Of a DNA stretch of 64,000 bases, positions 54,858 through 62,881 are shown in pieces (positions within the stretch are counted from its first letter, which is position 1; every line of letters starts with the position of its first letter). Made by a program: the position numbers and the translations under genes. Origin of the DNA: JAKOVR01 sp031415655. GTDB taxonomy: Bacteria > Actinomycetota > Acidimicrobiia > Acidimicrobiales > Acidimicrobilacustridaceae. The stretch is from assembly GCA_031415655.1 (NCBI GenBank), contig JANOSD010000116.1, positions 1 to 64,000 of the forward strand. The letters run 5' to 3'. Below the pieces are notes generated by a model, which did not search any database, was not told the DNA's origin, and worked only from the letters and a program-made list of their open reading frames with translations.

Positions 54858-55868
54858 ATGCAGACCTTCCGGGCTGTCGCCCGCACCAAAGCTTTCACTC
54901 CCGGGTTCAAGCTCTTCGCCGGCTACGCCACCTTCGCCTTTGTGGCGGCATTCTTCTTCGGCATGTCGAGCACCGGCAAGGTGGTGAAAGACAACCTCAT
55001 CGACTCGCTCGTTGGCCCGATCACCCTCGGCTGGAAGGGCGATATCGGCAACCATGCCGGCTATGTCGTGCTGATGATGGGTTCGTTGGCCGCAGCGTGC
55101 CTCGCCGGACTTCTCGTCGCCTTCCGCGACGCTGATGCTGAGGCTGCCGCCCAACTGCTCGACTCCGATTCGATCCCGCTTACCCGGGCGCCGTTTGGCA
55201 CGAGTTACTGGCCGATCTCTGCGGCGGCGGCGGTTGCCCTTATCGTGCTCGGCCTCGTCACCAACATGGCCCTTTTCTGGGCCGGCATGGTTGTTCTGGT
55301 CGCCGTCATCGGGGTGTGGACCTTCCGTGCGTGGGCCGAGCGGGCCACCGGCGACGACGCCACCAACATGGAGATTTACAACCGTTTCATCGATCCGGTC
55401 CGCCTCCCGTTCACGGCGCTGGTGTGCATTGGCATCGTGGCGATCGGGTTCTCCCGGGTGTCACTCGCCTTACCCTCCAAGAACGCCACCACGATCGTCT
55501 TCCTCATAACCGGCGTGCTGCTCTTTGGTGCGATGGTGGCGCTGGCCTTGGCCCCGCAGGTGTTCAAGAAGATGCTGCCCGCCGTGATCGTGGTGTTCGG
55601 CGCGCTGTTCATTGCGGGCGGTATCTACGGTGCTGCGAAGGGCGAACGCGATATGTCCCATCACGGCGGCGCTGAAGGCGGCGAGCACGGAGGCTCGGAC
55701 AAGGGATCCGGTAGCGGCGAAGGACACAGTGGCACCAAAGAAGAACCATCCTCGGGCAAGCCGGCTGAGGGGTCGGGCCAGCAAGAGGGTGGGTTCGCAC
55801 CGATCGAAGTCGGCCCCGGTAAACCGGCCAATCCCGTGGTACCCGTCACCCAGGGAGCGGTGCGCTGA
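54858..55868 (+). CDS. Multi-helix membrane protein of the oxidase cluster
   Basis: A 336-residue protein with about 7 helices. The segment GTSYWPISAAAAVALIVLGL, then FWAGMVVLVAVIGVWTFRAW and AERATGDDATN, resembles the small subunit-IV-like membrane proteins of acidimicrobial and other actinobacterial oxidases. The same SYWPI opening occurs in the C-terminal extension of CtaD in this window. The last 70 residues are a Gly/His/Ser/Glu-rich soluble tail with clustered His (MSHHGGAEGGEHGGSD). It starts 7 bases after the subunit III-like gene and its stop overlaps the ctaC start (TGATG). Confidence 0.72.
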   Translation: MQTFRAVARTKAFTPGFKLFAGYATFAFVAAFFFGMSSTGKVVKDNLIDSLVGPITLGWKGDIGNHAGYVVLMMGSLAAACLAGLLVAFRDADAEAAAQLLDSDSIPLTRAPFGTSYWPISAAAAVALIVLGLVTNMALFWAGMVVLVAVIGVWTFRAWAERATGDDATNMEIYNRFIDPVRLPFTALVCIGIVAIGFSRVSLALPSKNATTIVFLITGVLLFGAMVALALAPQVFKKMLPAVIVVFGALFIAGGIYGAAKGERDMSHHGGAEGGEHGGSDKGSGSGEGHSGTKEEPSSGKPAEGSGQQEGGFAPIEVGPGKPANPVVPVTQGAVR

Positions 55869-57262
55869 TGACTGAGCAGATCAAGCCCGCGGACACCGCA
55901 TTCGGTCGAGGCCGGACACCCTTGCCCTTGCGCATTCTCGGCACGGCCGCGGTATTGATGATCGTGATTCTCTTGATCGGTCAGATCCTTCAGTTCTGGC
56001 AGCTCGACGGCAAGCCGCTCAACGCCATCAATGCCAAGGGCCCCCAAGCACAGGAAATTCAAGGCCTCAACCAGATTGTGTTCATCATCGCCGGCTTGGT
56101 GTTCGTCGCCGTGATGGGCACCGTGCTTTTGGTGGCGTGGAAGTACCGAGAACGTCCGGGCGACGACGAGCAGGACTTCGTCAAACAAACCGAAGGCTGG
56201 TTTGTGGGCGAGGTCGCATGGACGATCCTTCCCGGCTTCATCTTGGCGGTGATCGGTGTCATGACCGTCATCTCCATCCAGAATCTCCAGCCCGATCAAT
56301 CGAAGCCCGACGTGTTGAAGGTGAAGGTCACCGGCAACCAATGGTGGTGGGCATTCGACTACGACCTGGGCGAAGGCACCGACGCATCGGCCATTCTCAA
56401 CGGCCACAACGGGACGTATACCGACAAACAAGACATCGATACCGCCACCGAGCTCGTGATCCCCGCCAACACCGAGGTGCAGCTCAAGATCACTTCGAAC
56501 GACGTGATCCACTCCTTCTGGATCCCCGCCCTCAACGGGAAAAAAGACGCGGTACCGAACCTCATGAGCGACTGGAAGCTCCAGGCGGACAATCCCGGCG
56601 TCTATCTCGGACAGTGCACCGAGTTCTGTGGCTTGTCGCACGCCAACATGCGCATGCTTGTGCGTGCCTTGCCCATGGACGAGTGGCTGGTATGGGTAGA
56701 TAACCAACGCAAAGAGTCCCTGATACCGGATCCATCGAACGTCGACGCGGTGGCCGGGCGCGACTATTTCAAATCGGCTGCTTGCGCCCAATGCCACCTC
56801 ATCCGCGGGGTTTCCGACGACATCGTCACCGGCCCTGAAAACGGCGTGAAAACCTGGTTGGTGAGTGGGCGGGCGCCAGACCTCACCCACGTGGCCAGCC
56901 GAGGAATGTTCGCCGGTGCGATCTTCAACCTGCATTTCCCCGATCCCGATCCAGTCTGCGTGAAACGCAACGCCGGCAAACCGGCTTCGGAGCAGGACCG
57001 TTGCGACGACCCGGCCGACAACGCCAATCCCGGCAATCCGGCAAACCCCATCAATCAAAATGCCCTTGAGGCGTGGCTCCGCGATCCAGTAGCGGAAAAG
57101 CCGATGTGTCCGAACGCCGTCGCTCTCGGCAATTGCGACCCCGAAGCCGCCTCCGAAGAAATAGCCGAAGGAGCCGACCGGCGCGGTAGAGGTATGCCCA
57201 ACCTTGGCCTCACGGAAGAACAAATAAATCAGCTCGTGGCCTACCTGTCCACACTGAAGTAA
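55868..57262 (+). CDS. ctaC: Cytochrome c oxidase subunit II fused to cytochrome c (caa3 type)
   Basis: A 464-residue protein with two N-terminal helices, a cupredoxin domain and a C-terminal cytochrome c. CuA ligands are complete: His215 (VIHSFW) and CTEFCGLSHANM (Cys250, Glu252, Cys254, His258, Met261). The c-type heme site is CAQCH (306-310), and GMPNLGL near the end supplies the Met ligand. It accepts electrons and passes them to subunit I. The fused cytochrome domain has a long insertion (about residues 330-410) with extra Cys residues. TGATG overlap with the preceding gene links it to the ligand-less module. Confidence 0.95.
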   Translation: MTEQIKPADTAFGRGRTPLPLRILGTAAVLMIVILLIGQILQFWQLDGKPLNAINAKGPQAQEIQGLNQIVFIIAGLVFVAVMGTVLLVAWKYRERPGDDEQDFVKQTEGWFVGEVAWTILPGFILAVIGVMTVISIQNLQPDQSKPDVLKVKVTGNQWWWAFDYDLGEGTDASAILNGHNGTYTDKQDIDTATELVIPANTEVQLKITSNDVIHSFWIPALNGKKDAVPNLMSDWKLQADNPGVYLGQCTEFCGLSHANMRMLVRALPMDEWLVWVDNQRKESLIPDPSNVDAVAGRDYFKSAACAQCHLIRGVSDDIVTGPENGVKTWLVSGRAPDLTHVASRGMFAGAIFNLHFPDPDPVCVKRNAGKPASEQDRCDDPADNANPGNPANPINQNALEAWLRDPVAEKPMCPNAVALGNCDPEAASEEIAEGADRRGRGMPNLGLTEEQINQLVAYLSTLK

Positions 57263-57306
57263 CTCACCCCCTGATCCTCGCCCTCGGCGAGCAACGGAGC
57301 ATCTCT

Positions 57307-59346
57307 ATGGCAGTTGACGACACCGCAATGCTGGCGCTTCCCGCCGGAGAGCTGCCGCGGACCGACGCCCTCGGCGTGTTCACCCGGCCGCGACCGAAAG
57401 CTGGATGGCGGGGCTGGGTCACCACCGTCGACCACAAGAAGATCGGCATCATGTACGGCGCGGCGGCGCTGTTTTTCTTCCTGATCGGCGGCTTCGAAGC
57501 GCTGCTCATCCGTGCGCAGCTGTGGGCTCCCCGCCAAACCTTGCTCAGCGCCGATCAGTACAACCAGGTCTACACAATGCACGGCACCACCATGGTGTTC
57601 CTCGTGGTGATGCCGATCGGTGCGGCGTTCGCCAACTACCTCATGCCGTTGCAAATCGGCGCCCGTGATGTGGCGTTCCCTCGGATCAACGCGTTCTCGT
57701 TCTGGGCTTTCCTTTTCGGTGGCCTCTTCCTCAACACCTCGTGGATCTTCGGTGGCGGTGCTGACGGTGGGTGGTTCATGTATGCCCCCAACAGCGGCGT
57801 GATCTACTCGCCGAGCCACGGCATCGACTTTTGGAATCTCGGTCTGATCATTACCGGTATCGCGTCGCTCACCGGAGCGGTGAACCTGATCACCACCGTG
57901 ATCAACATGCGGGCACCGGGCATGACCCTCATGAAGATGCCGATTTTCACCTGGATGACCCTCGTCACCCAGTTCCTGCTGCTCTTCGCCATCCCGGTCA
58001 TCACGGCGGCGCAGTTCCTGCTCATGTTCGATCGGCAGTTCAACGCCAATTTCTTCAACGTGCAACAGGGTGCAAATCCTTTGCTTTGGCAACATCTCTT
58101 CTGGGTGTTCGGGCACCCCGAGGTGTACCTCATGATCCTTCCCGCCTTCGGAATCGTCTCCGATCTCCTACCGGTCTATAGCCGCAAGCCCATCTTCGGC
58201 TATACGTTCATCGTCTTCTCCGGCATCGCGATCGGCTTCATGGGTTGGGGCGTATGGGCTCACCACATGTTCGTCTCGGGGATTGGCCCGATTTCGGTCA
58301 CCGTGTTCTCACTCACCACCATGTTCATCGCGGTACCCACCGGCGTGAAGATCTTGAACTGGACCGCCACCATGGTGGGAGGCAAGTTGAAGTTCGATAC
58401 GCCGATGCTTTTCTCCATCGGCCTCATCACGATGTTCACCATCGGCGGGTTGTCCGGCGTGTCACATTCGGTGGCGCCGTCCGACACGCAGCAGACCGAT
58501 ACCTACTACATCGTGGCCCATTTCCACTACGTCCTGTTCGGCGGCGCATTCCTTGGCTTCATGGGCGGTTTTTACTTCTGGTGGCCCAAAGCGTTCGGCT
58601 ACATGTTGAACGAAAAGGTCGGGAAGTTGAACTTCTGGCTGATGCTCATCGGCTTCAACCTCACCTTTGGCCCCATGCATATCCTTGGCCTGCAAGGCAT
58701 GAGCCGCCGTATCTACACCTACGACGAAGGTTTCGGCTTCACGTTCTGGAACAAGTTGGCCACCATCGGGGCGTTCACGCTCGCCACCTCGGTGGGGATC
58801 TTCCTCTTCAACATCTTCTACAGCTACAAGAAGGCCAAGAGCGCCAACCTCGCCTGCCCCGACGATCCGTGGGACGCCCGCACCCTCGAGTGGATCTCGC
58901 CGAACCCCACGCCGGAGTGGAACTTCGATCCCATCCCTGTTGTCACCCGCGTCGACGACTTTTGGTACCGCAAGTACGAAGAAACACCCGATCATCGTCT
59001 CATCCGCATTGCCACGACGGAAGAAGTGATCCAGCGTTCCGACGGCACGGGCGTACATCTCCCATCACCGTCGTACTGGCCGATCGTTACGGCGTTCGGC
59101 CTTCCGATCATTGCCTACGGCCTGATCTTCACGCTGTGGCTTGCCCTGCTCGGTGGCATCATCACCGCTGCCGGGATCTATGGCTGGGCGCTTGAACCGC
59201 CCGATGATCCCGATGCTGGTCACGGTCACGACGACCACCATCAGCTCGACCCGGGTGACGACCACGCCGCGGCCGAGCTCACCGAAGGCCAGAGCGCCGG
59301 CACGGATGCCGACGCGATAACGAAGGAGATGGAATCCGTTGGCTAG
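57307..59346 (+). CDS. ctaD: Cytochrome c oxidase subunit I
   Basis: A 679-residue catalytic subunit with every ligand: His92 (YTMHGTT), GHPEVY (269-274, His270, Tyr274), His319-His320 and AHFHY (404-408, His405, His407). It is about 120 residues longer than usual: after the canonical part a linker leads to SPSYWPIVTAFGLPIIAYGL and a second hydrophobic stretch, like a fused subunit IV, then a His/Asp-rich tail (GHGHDDHHQLDPGDDHA). Reduces O2 to water and pumps protons. Confidence 0.97.
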   Translation: MAVDDTAMLALPAGELPRTDALGVFTRPRPKAGWRGWVTTVDHKKIGIMYGAAALFFFLIGGFEALLIRAQLWAPRQTLLSADQYNQVYTMHGTTMVFLVVMPIGAAFANYLMPLQIGARDVAFPRINAFSFWAFLFGGLFLNTSWIFGGGADGGWFMYAPNSGVIYSPSHGIDFWNLGLIITGIASLTGAVNLITTVINMRAPGMTLMKMPIFTWMTLVTQFLLLFAIPVITAAQFLLMFDRQFNANFFNVQQGANPLLWQHLFWVFGHPEVYLMILPAFGIVSDLLPVYSRKPIFGYTFIVFSGIAIGFMGWGVWAHHMFVSGIGPISVTVFSLTTMFIAVPTGVKILNWTATMVGGKLKFDTPMLFSIGLITMFTIGGLSGVSHSVAPSDTQQTDTYYIVAHFHYVLFGGAFLGFMGGFYFWWPKAFGYMLNEKVGKLNFWLMLIGFNLTFGPMHILGLQGMSRRIYTYDEGFGFTFWNKLATIGAFTLATSVGIFLFNIFYSYKKAKSANLACPDDPWDARTLEWISPNPTPEWNFDPIPVVTRVDDFWYRKYEETPDHRLIRIATTEEVIQRSDGTGVHLPSPSYWPIVTAFGLPIIAYGLIFTLWLALLGGIITAAGIYGWALEPPDDPDAGHGHDDHHQLDPGDDHAAAELTEGQSAGTDADAITKEMESVG

Positions 59347-59995
59347 CGTCACCGTTCCCATCGAGCACGGTTCGGGTGAGCACGGTTTGAGCGGTTTGTC
59401 CCCGATCGATCACGGTCACGAGACCAACACCGGTATCTCCAACACGAAGTTGGCGATGTGGTTGTTCCTTGGTTCCGAGTGCCTGCTGTTCGGTGGGCTC
59501 ATCACCACCTACCTGATCTACAAGACGCCGCTGCCCGGGCAGCTCGGTCCGAAAGACGTGTTCGACATCCCCTTCACCTCGGTGTCGAGCTTCGTGTTGC
59601 TCATGAGCTCGCTCACCATGGTGCTCTCGCACTCGGCGCTCGAGAAGGGTGACCACTACCGCTGTCAGGTTTGGCTCGCCGCCACGGCCTTGCTCGGGTC
59701 GGTATTCATTTCGGGGCAGATCTACGAGTTCACGGCGTTCGTGCGGGAAGGTTTGGGCTACACCAGCAGCCGGTTTAGCTCGGCGTTCTACACCCTCACT
59801 GGTTTCCACGGGGTGCACGTCACCGTAGGCATCATCATGCTGATCTCCACGTTGTTGCTCTCGGTGCGAGGCAAGTTGCCGAAGGAACGGGCCGAGACCC
59901 TCGAAATCGTTGGGCTCTACTGGCACTTCGTCGACGTCGTCTGGGTCGTAATCTTTGTCGTGATCTACCTGATCCCCGAGGGGGTACCTGGATGA
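59339..59995 (+). CDS. ctaE: Cytochrome c oxidase subunit III
   Basis: A 218-residue COX3 protein: KLAMWLFLGSECLLFGGLIT, SFVLLMSSLTMVLSHSAL, FHGVHVTVGIIML and GLYWHFVDVVWVVIF. The start is TTG 59339, with AAGGAG at 59323-59328, overlapping the end of ctaD by 8 bases. The N-terminus is His/Gly-rich. It overlaps the next gene by 4 bases. Confidence 0.95.
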   Translation: MASVTVPIEHGSGEHGLSGLSPIDHGHETNTGISNTKLAMWLFLGSECLLFGGLITTYLIYKTPLPGQLGPKDVFDIPFTSVSSFVLLMSSLTMVLSHSALEKGDHYRCQVWLAATALLGSVFISGQIYEFTAFVREGLGYTSSRFSSAFYTLTGFHGVHVTVGIIMLISTLLLSVRGKLPKERAETLEIVGLYWHFVDVVWVVIFVVIYLIPEGVPG

Positions 59996-60399
59996 CTGCT
60001 CCTGCCTCCACCGAGCCGGCCCTGGCCGATACCAGTGACGACAGCGGACGCCATGACGGTCACGGCAGCCACGATGACGGGCACGCCGATCACACCGGCA
60101 CCTACATCAAGACGGCGCTCTTCCTCGCCTTCGTTACGGCGCTGGAGACGGCCACGTACTTCCAACCCACGTTCTTGCTTTGGAGCTGGGGTAGCGGTGT
60201 GGGCCTCACGGTTTTCTTGCTTAGTTGCATGGCGATCAAGTTCATCACCATCGTGTACGTATTCATGCACCTCAAGTACGACAACAAACTCCTCAGCATT
60301 GCTTTTTACGCTGGGCTGATCCTCGCCGTCACCGTGTACCTGGCGGTGCTTGGCGCATTCCGCTTCTTTTCCTCTGGCTCCCAGATGGTGCAGCCCTGA
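59992..60399 (+). CDS. Cytochrome c oxidase subunit IV (COX4_pro/CyoD-like)
   Basis: A 135-residue protein with three helices. FLAFVTALETATYF, CMAIKFITIVYVFMHLKYDN and the last helix match bacterial prokaryotic subunit IV. The N-terminal 35 residues are rich in His and Asp (HDGHGSHDDGHADH). ATGA overlap with ctaE. Confidence 0.9.
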   Translation: MTAPASTEPALADTSDDSGRHDGHGSHDDGHADHTGTYIKTALFLAFVTALETATYFQPTFLLWSWGSGVGLTVFLLSCMAIKFITIVYVFMHLKYDNKLLSIAFYAGLILAVTVYLAVLGAFRFFSSGSQMVQP

Positions 60400-60401
60400 C
60401 C

Positions 60402-60482
60402 ATGCCTGGTGGGGATGCGCTCGTCGGACGTGCGCATCGAGTTCCTCGCGTCGCTGAGCTGCTGACGGTGGTGGAGACGTGA
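60402..60482 (+). CDS. Possible 26-residue leader peptide ahead of ctaG
   Basis: MPGGDALVGRAHRVPRVAEL then LTVVET, starting 2 bases after the subunit IV stop and ending in a GTGA overlap with the ctaG start. It would bridge the only gap in the coupled chain from ctaC to ctaG. No Shine-Dalgarno sequence is visible, so translation is uncertain. Confidence 0.35.
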   Translation: MPGGDALVGRAHRVPRVAELLTVVET

Positions 60483-61393
60483 TCGAGCCTTGGCGATTCC
60501 AGCTGCACGTCGAGGTGTGGGTGCTGATTCTGGCCGTGGTGGGCATGGGGCTCTATGTGAGCCGGGTGCTTCAACCCAAGGCCGTCGCGGCCGGTGAATT
60601 GCCGATCACCCGGCGTCAAAAGACTTGGTTTGTGGTCGGCGTGCTGGTGCTGTGGGTGGCCTCGGACTGGCCGCTCCACGACATCTCCGAGCGTTACCTC
60701 TATTCGCTCCACATGGTGCAACACCTTCTTCTTACCTTCGTGATGCCGCCGCTGTTCTGGCTGTCGATACCAACGTGGCTGGCCCGACTCCTCGTCCCGC
60801 CGGGCACGAAAAGTGATGCGATACTCCGGCGGGTGGCCAAGCCAATCGTCGCCGGACTCATCTACAACGGCATCGTGGTGTTCACGCACTGGTCGGTGGT
60901 CGTGAACACCTCAATCCGTGTCGGGCCGTTTCACTACCTTGTCCATCTGGTCGTGGTGTCATCGGCGTTCGTGATGTGGCTACCGGTGTGCTCACCGTGG
61001 AAAGAACATCGCCTTTCCCCGATGGGCCAATGCATTTTCCTCTTCATGATGAGCATCCTGCCTACGGTGCCCGGCGCATGGCTCAGCCTGTCCGGGGAAC
61101 CGCTCTACGAGGTCTACGACACGATGCCGCGTTTGTGGGGTATCAGCGTGCTCGAGGATCAGCAGATCGCCGGACTGTTCATGAAGGTCGCCGGTGGCGC
61201 CTATCTGTGGGCGGTGATCATCTCGATCTTCTTTCGGTGGGGTATGGCCCAACAAGGAAGTAACCGCCGCGGCCCCGACCCGGTGGCGTCCGAGGTTCCA
61301 TCGGTCAACGAGGTACGAAACGGGGATGGCCGCCGTGTCGTTTCGTCCCGCACTCCCGTCGGCGCTGGTCGGTCGACCGAGCCGCACCCGTAG
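60479..61393 (+). CDS. ctaG: Cytochrome c oxidase assembly factor CtaG (caa3 type)
   Basis: A 304-residue membrane protein of the PF09678 family with about 7 helices. Typical segments are SDWPLHDISERYLYSLHMVQ, HLLLTFVMPPLFWLSIP and FHYLVHLVVVSSAFVMWLPV, carrying conserved His. It is needed for assembly of the copper site of caa3 oxidases. Start GTG 60479. The last 45 residues are a charged cytoplasmic tail. Confidence 0.92.
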   Translation: MIEPWRFQLHVEVWVLILAVVGMGLYVSRVLQPKAVAAGELPITRRQKTWFVVGVLVLWVASDWPLHDISERYLYSLHMVQHLLLTFVMPPLFWLSIPTWLARLLVPPGTKSDAILRRVAKPIVAGLIYNGIVVFTHWSVVVNTSIRVGPFHYLVHLVVVSSAFVMWLPVCSPWKEHRLSPMGQCIFLFMMSILPTVPGAWLSLSGEPLYEVYDTMPRLWGISVLEDQQIAGLFMKVAGGAYLWAVIISIFFRWGMAQQGSNRRGPDPVASEVPSVNEVRNGDGRRVVSSRTPVGAGRSTEPHP

Positions 61394-61655
61394 GAGCGCC
61401 GGCCTCCTTCAATCTTGAAGTGATCGGTGGGCACGGATCCGTAGACGAATGCGGCGGTGTTTGCTGCTGGCGCCGCACGGTCTGTCGGCCCAGCGGGTGT
61501 GCCACCTGGCCCCGGCGCCAGCGATGCGAGGCATGCGTTTGCAGCGGCGACGCGGCGACACGGCGACACGGCGAAGCGGAAATGACATCCCCAGAGAGAC
61601 GAAGCTGGCGGCGGGATGGGCGATCCATCCCGCGTCGTAGTGCGAGGGGCACCGC
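61394..61655. other. Intergenic, no gene seen
   Basis: Contains a short CGGCGACA-type tandem repeat at about 61552-61572 and, at about 61575-61585, GCGGAAATGAC, which also occurs at about 38760. A possible hairpin GGGATGG-GCGAT-CCATCCC lies at 61615-61633 and could terminate ctaG or the convergent kinase-like gene. Confidence 0.5.
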
Positions 61656-62729
61656 CTACTGGCCTTGGCGCCCCGAGAGTTCGTCGAACCAGGCCAGCAG
61701 TTCATCGCCGAACCGAGCCGGTACCTGTGTGGCCTGGGAGGTGAGGGTGCGATCTGCTGCCCACGGTGGCGGCAGATGAATCTCGCGCACTTGCAACCAA
61801 CCCCGCAGCACGTGGAGTGCTTGCCAGTAGCGGAGGCGTTCCGGGGCGAGCGCCGTGCCGCGTGCGGACTCGTATGCCGACAGGTAGGTGCGGGCCATCC
61901 ACGGGTGGTAGCGCGTGAGGAGAACCCGCTCCGCCGCATTGTTGGCGGCAATGGCGGCCACACGGAAGACCGCCAGGGTGCGGGCGACGTCGTGGTGGAC
62001 GTCGCCCACGGAGGCGTCGGACCAGTCGATCACCACCACACCGTTGCCCGGTGTTTGCGAGCGCACCGTCGGGTCCACCACCCCGTTCAGCGCGTGGAAG
62101 TCGTTGTGGAGAAACGTGGGCTCCTCTTCGCTGACCATTTCCGCATGGTCGGTGAGCCAGGCCAGACCGGGACGGGCGTCGTCGTGGCCGCCGGTGTCGA
62201 TCTTCTGGGTGAGATCGGCCAGCCGACGTTGCACGAGTGGCGACTCGTAAGGCAATGGACAGTCGTCCTCGACAACGATCCGATGGAGCTGCTCGTGGAC
62301 GACGCCGAGGGATCGCAGAAGCCGGGGCATCCGCCAGGGTTGTGCAGTGGCGAGTCGGAGCATCACCCGGCCGGGAGCTCGGGCCATCACCACGAAGGGG
62401 AGGCCAAATGGTGAGCGTTGAGCATCGGTCTCGAGGTGGAGCATCTCGGGGGCGGGGTAGCCGTGGCGACGGACGTAGGCATGGACGTCGGCCTCGGTCT
62501 GGGCGAGGGGGCCGGCGGTTGGAGTGGAGAAGATGCGCAGCACGAGGGGTCGGTTCCAACCCGGGGAGAGGTGGTCGCCCGTCGGCTCGAAGAACCAGAT
62601 GAAAGTGGACAGCCCGTCGCCCGGGGAGTCGATCGGGGCGCGGAGCGTGGCGTCGGGCATTGCGTCGTGAAGCCATGCGGCCAGCGCCGTTTCCACGTCT
62701 GCCCTTTTGCCCGGGTGCACCGCTGCCAT
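61656..62729 (-). CDS. Aminoglycoside phosphotransferase-family protein
   Basis: A 357-residue APH/choline-kinase fold. The catalytic loop is FLHNDFHALNGVV (HxDxxxxN) and the metal site VIDWSDASVGDV (DWxD). The N-lobe has PLVLRIFSTPT with the expected Lys position occupied by Arg, and FGLPFVVMARAPGRVML is the hinge. Such proteins often act on small metabolites rather than antibiotics. ATG 62729 is used because upstream sequence is the repeat-rich spacer. Confidence 0.87.
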   Translation of the reverse strand: MAAVHPGKRADVETALAAWLHDAMPDATLRAPIDSPGDGLSTFIWFFEPTGDHLSPGWNRPLVLRIFSTPTAGPLAQTEADVHAYVRRHGYPAPEMLHLETDAQRSPFGLPFVVMARAPGRVMLRLATAQPWRMPRLLRSLGVVHEQLHRIVVEDDCPLPYESPLVQRRLADLTQKIDTGGHDDARPGLAWLTDHAEMVSEEEPTFLHNDFHALNGVVDPTVRSQTPGNGVVVIDWSDASVGDVHHDVARTLAVFRVAAIAANNAAERVLLTRYHPWMARTYLSAYESARGTALAPERLRYWQALHVLRGWLQVREIHLPPPWAADRTLTSQATQVPARFGDELLAWFDELSGRQGQ

Positions 62730-62740
62730 CCCCCGATCTT

Positions 62741-62858
62741 TGCCGAACCGGGCACACCTTTCCCGACCTTTCCCGAACTTTCCCCGCCCTCTCCCGAACC
62801 TTCCCGAACTGGGCACACATAACGTCGCTCCGGCGACGTTATGTGTGCCCAGTTCGGG
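62741..62858. repeat. Palindromic repeat family A, copy 2, with degenerate tandem half-sites
   Basis: Perfect 26-bp inverted repeat, arms 62803-62828 and 62833-62858, loop TCCG. The left arm is CCCGAACTGGGCACACAT followed by AACGTCGC, identical to copy 1 (37683) except AA for TT, matched by the complementary change in the right arm. Upstream, 62741-62802 is a string of 10-11-bp degenerate units (TCCCGACCTT, TCCCGAACTT, CTCCCGAACC) and a partial arm CCGAACCGGGCACACC. It separates two minus-strand genes. Confidence 0.92.
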
Positions 62859-62881
62859 AACTCGGCTCGAAAATGGGCGTG

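Noticed and set aside
55661..57223. 520-codon minus-strand frame opposite ctaC
   Set aside because: Antisense shadow of ctaC, whose CuA and heme c motifs are complete.
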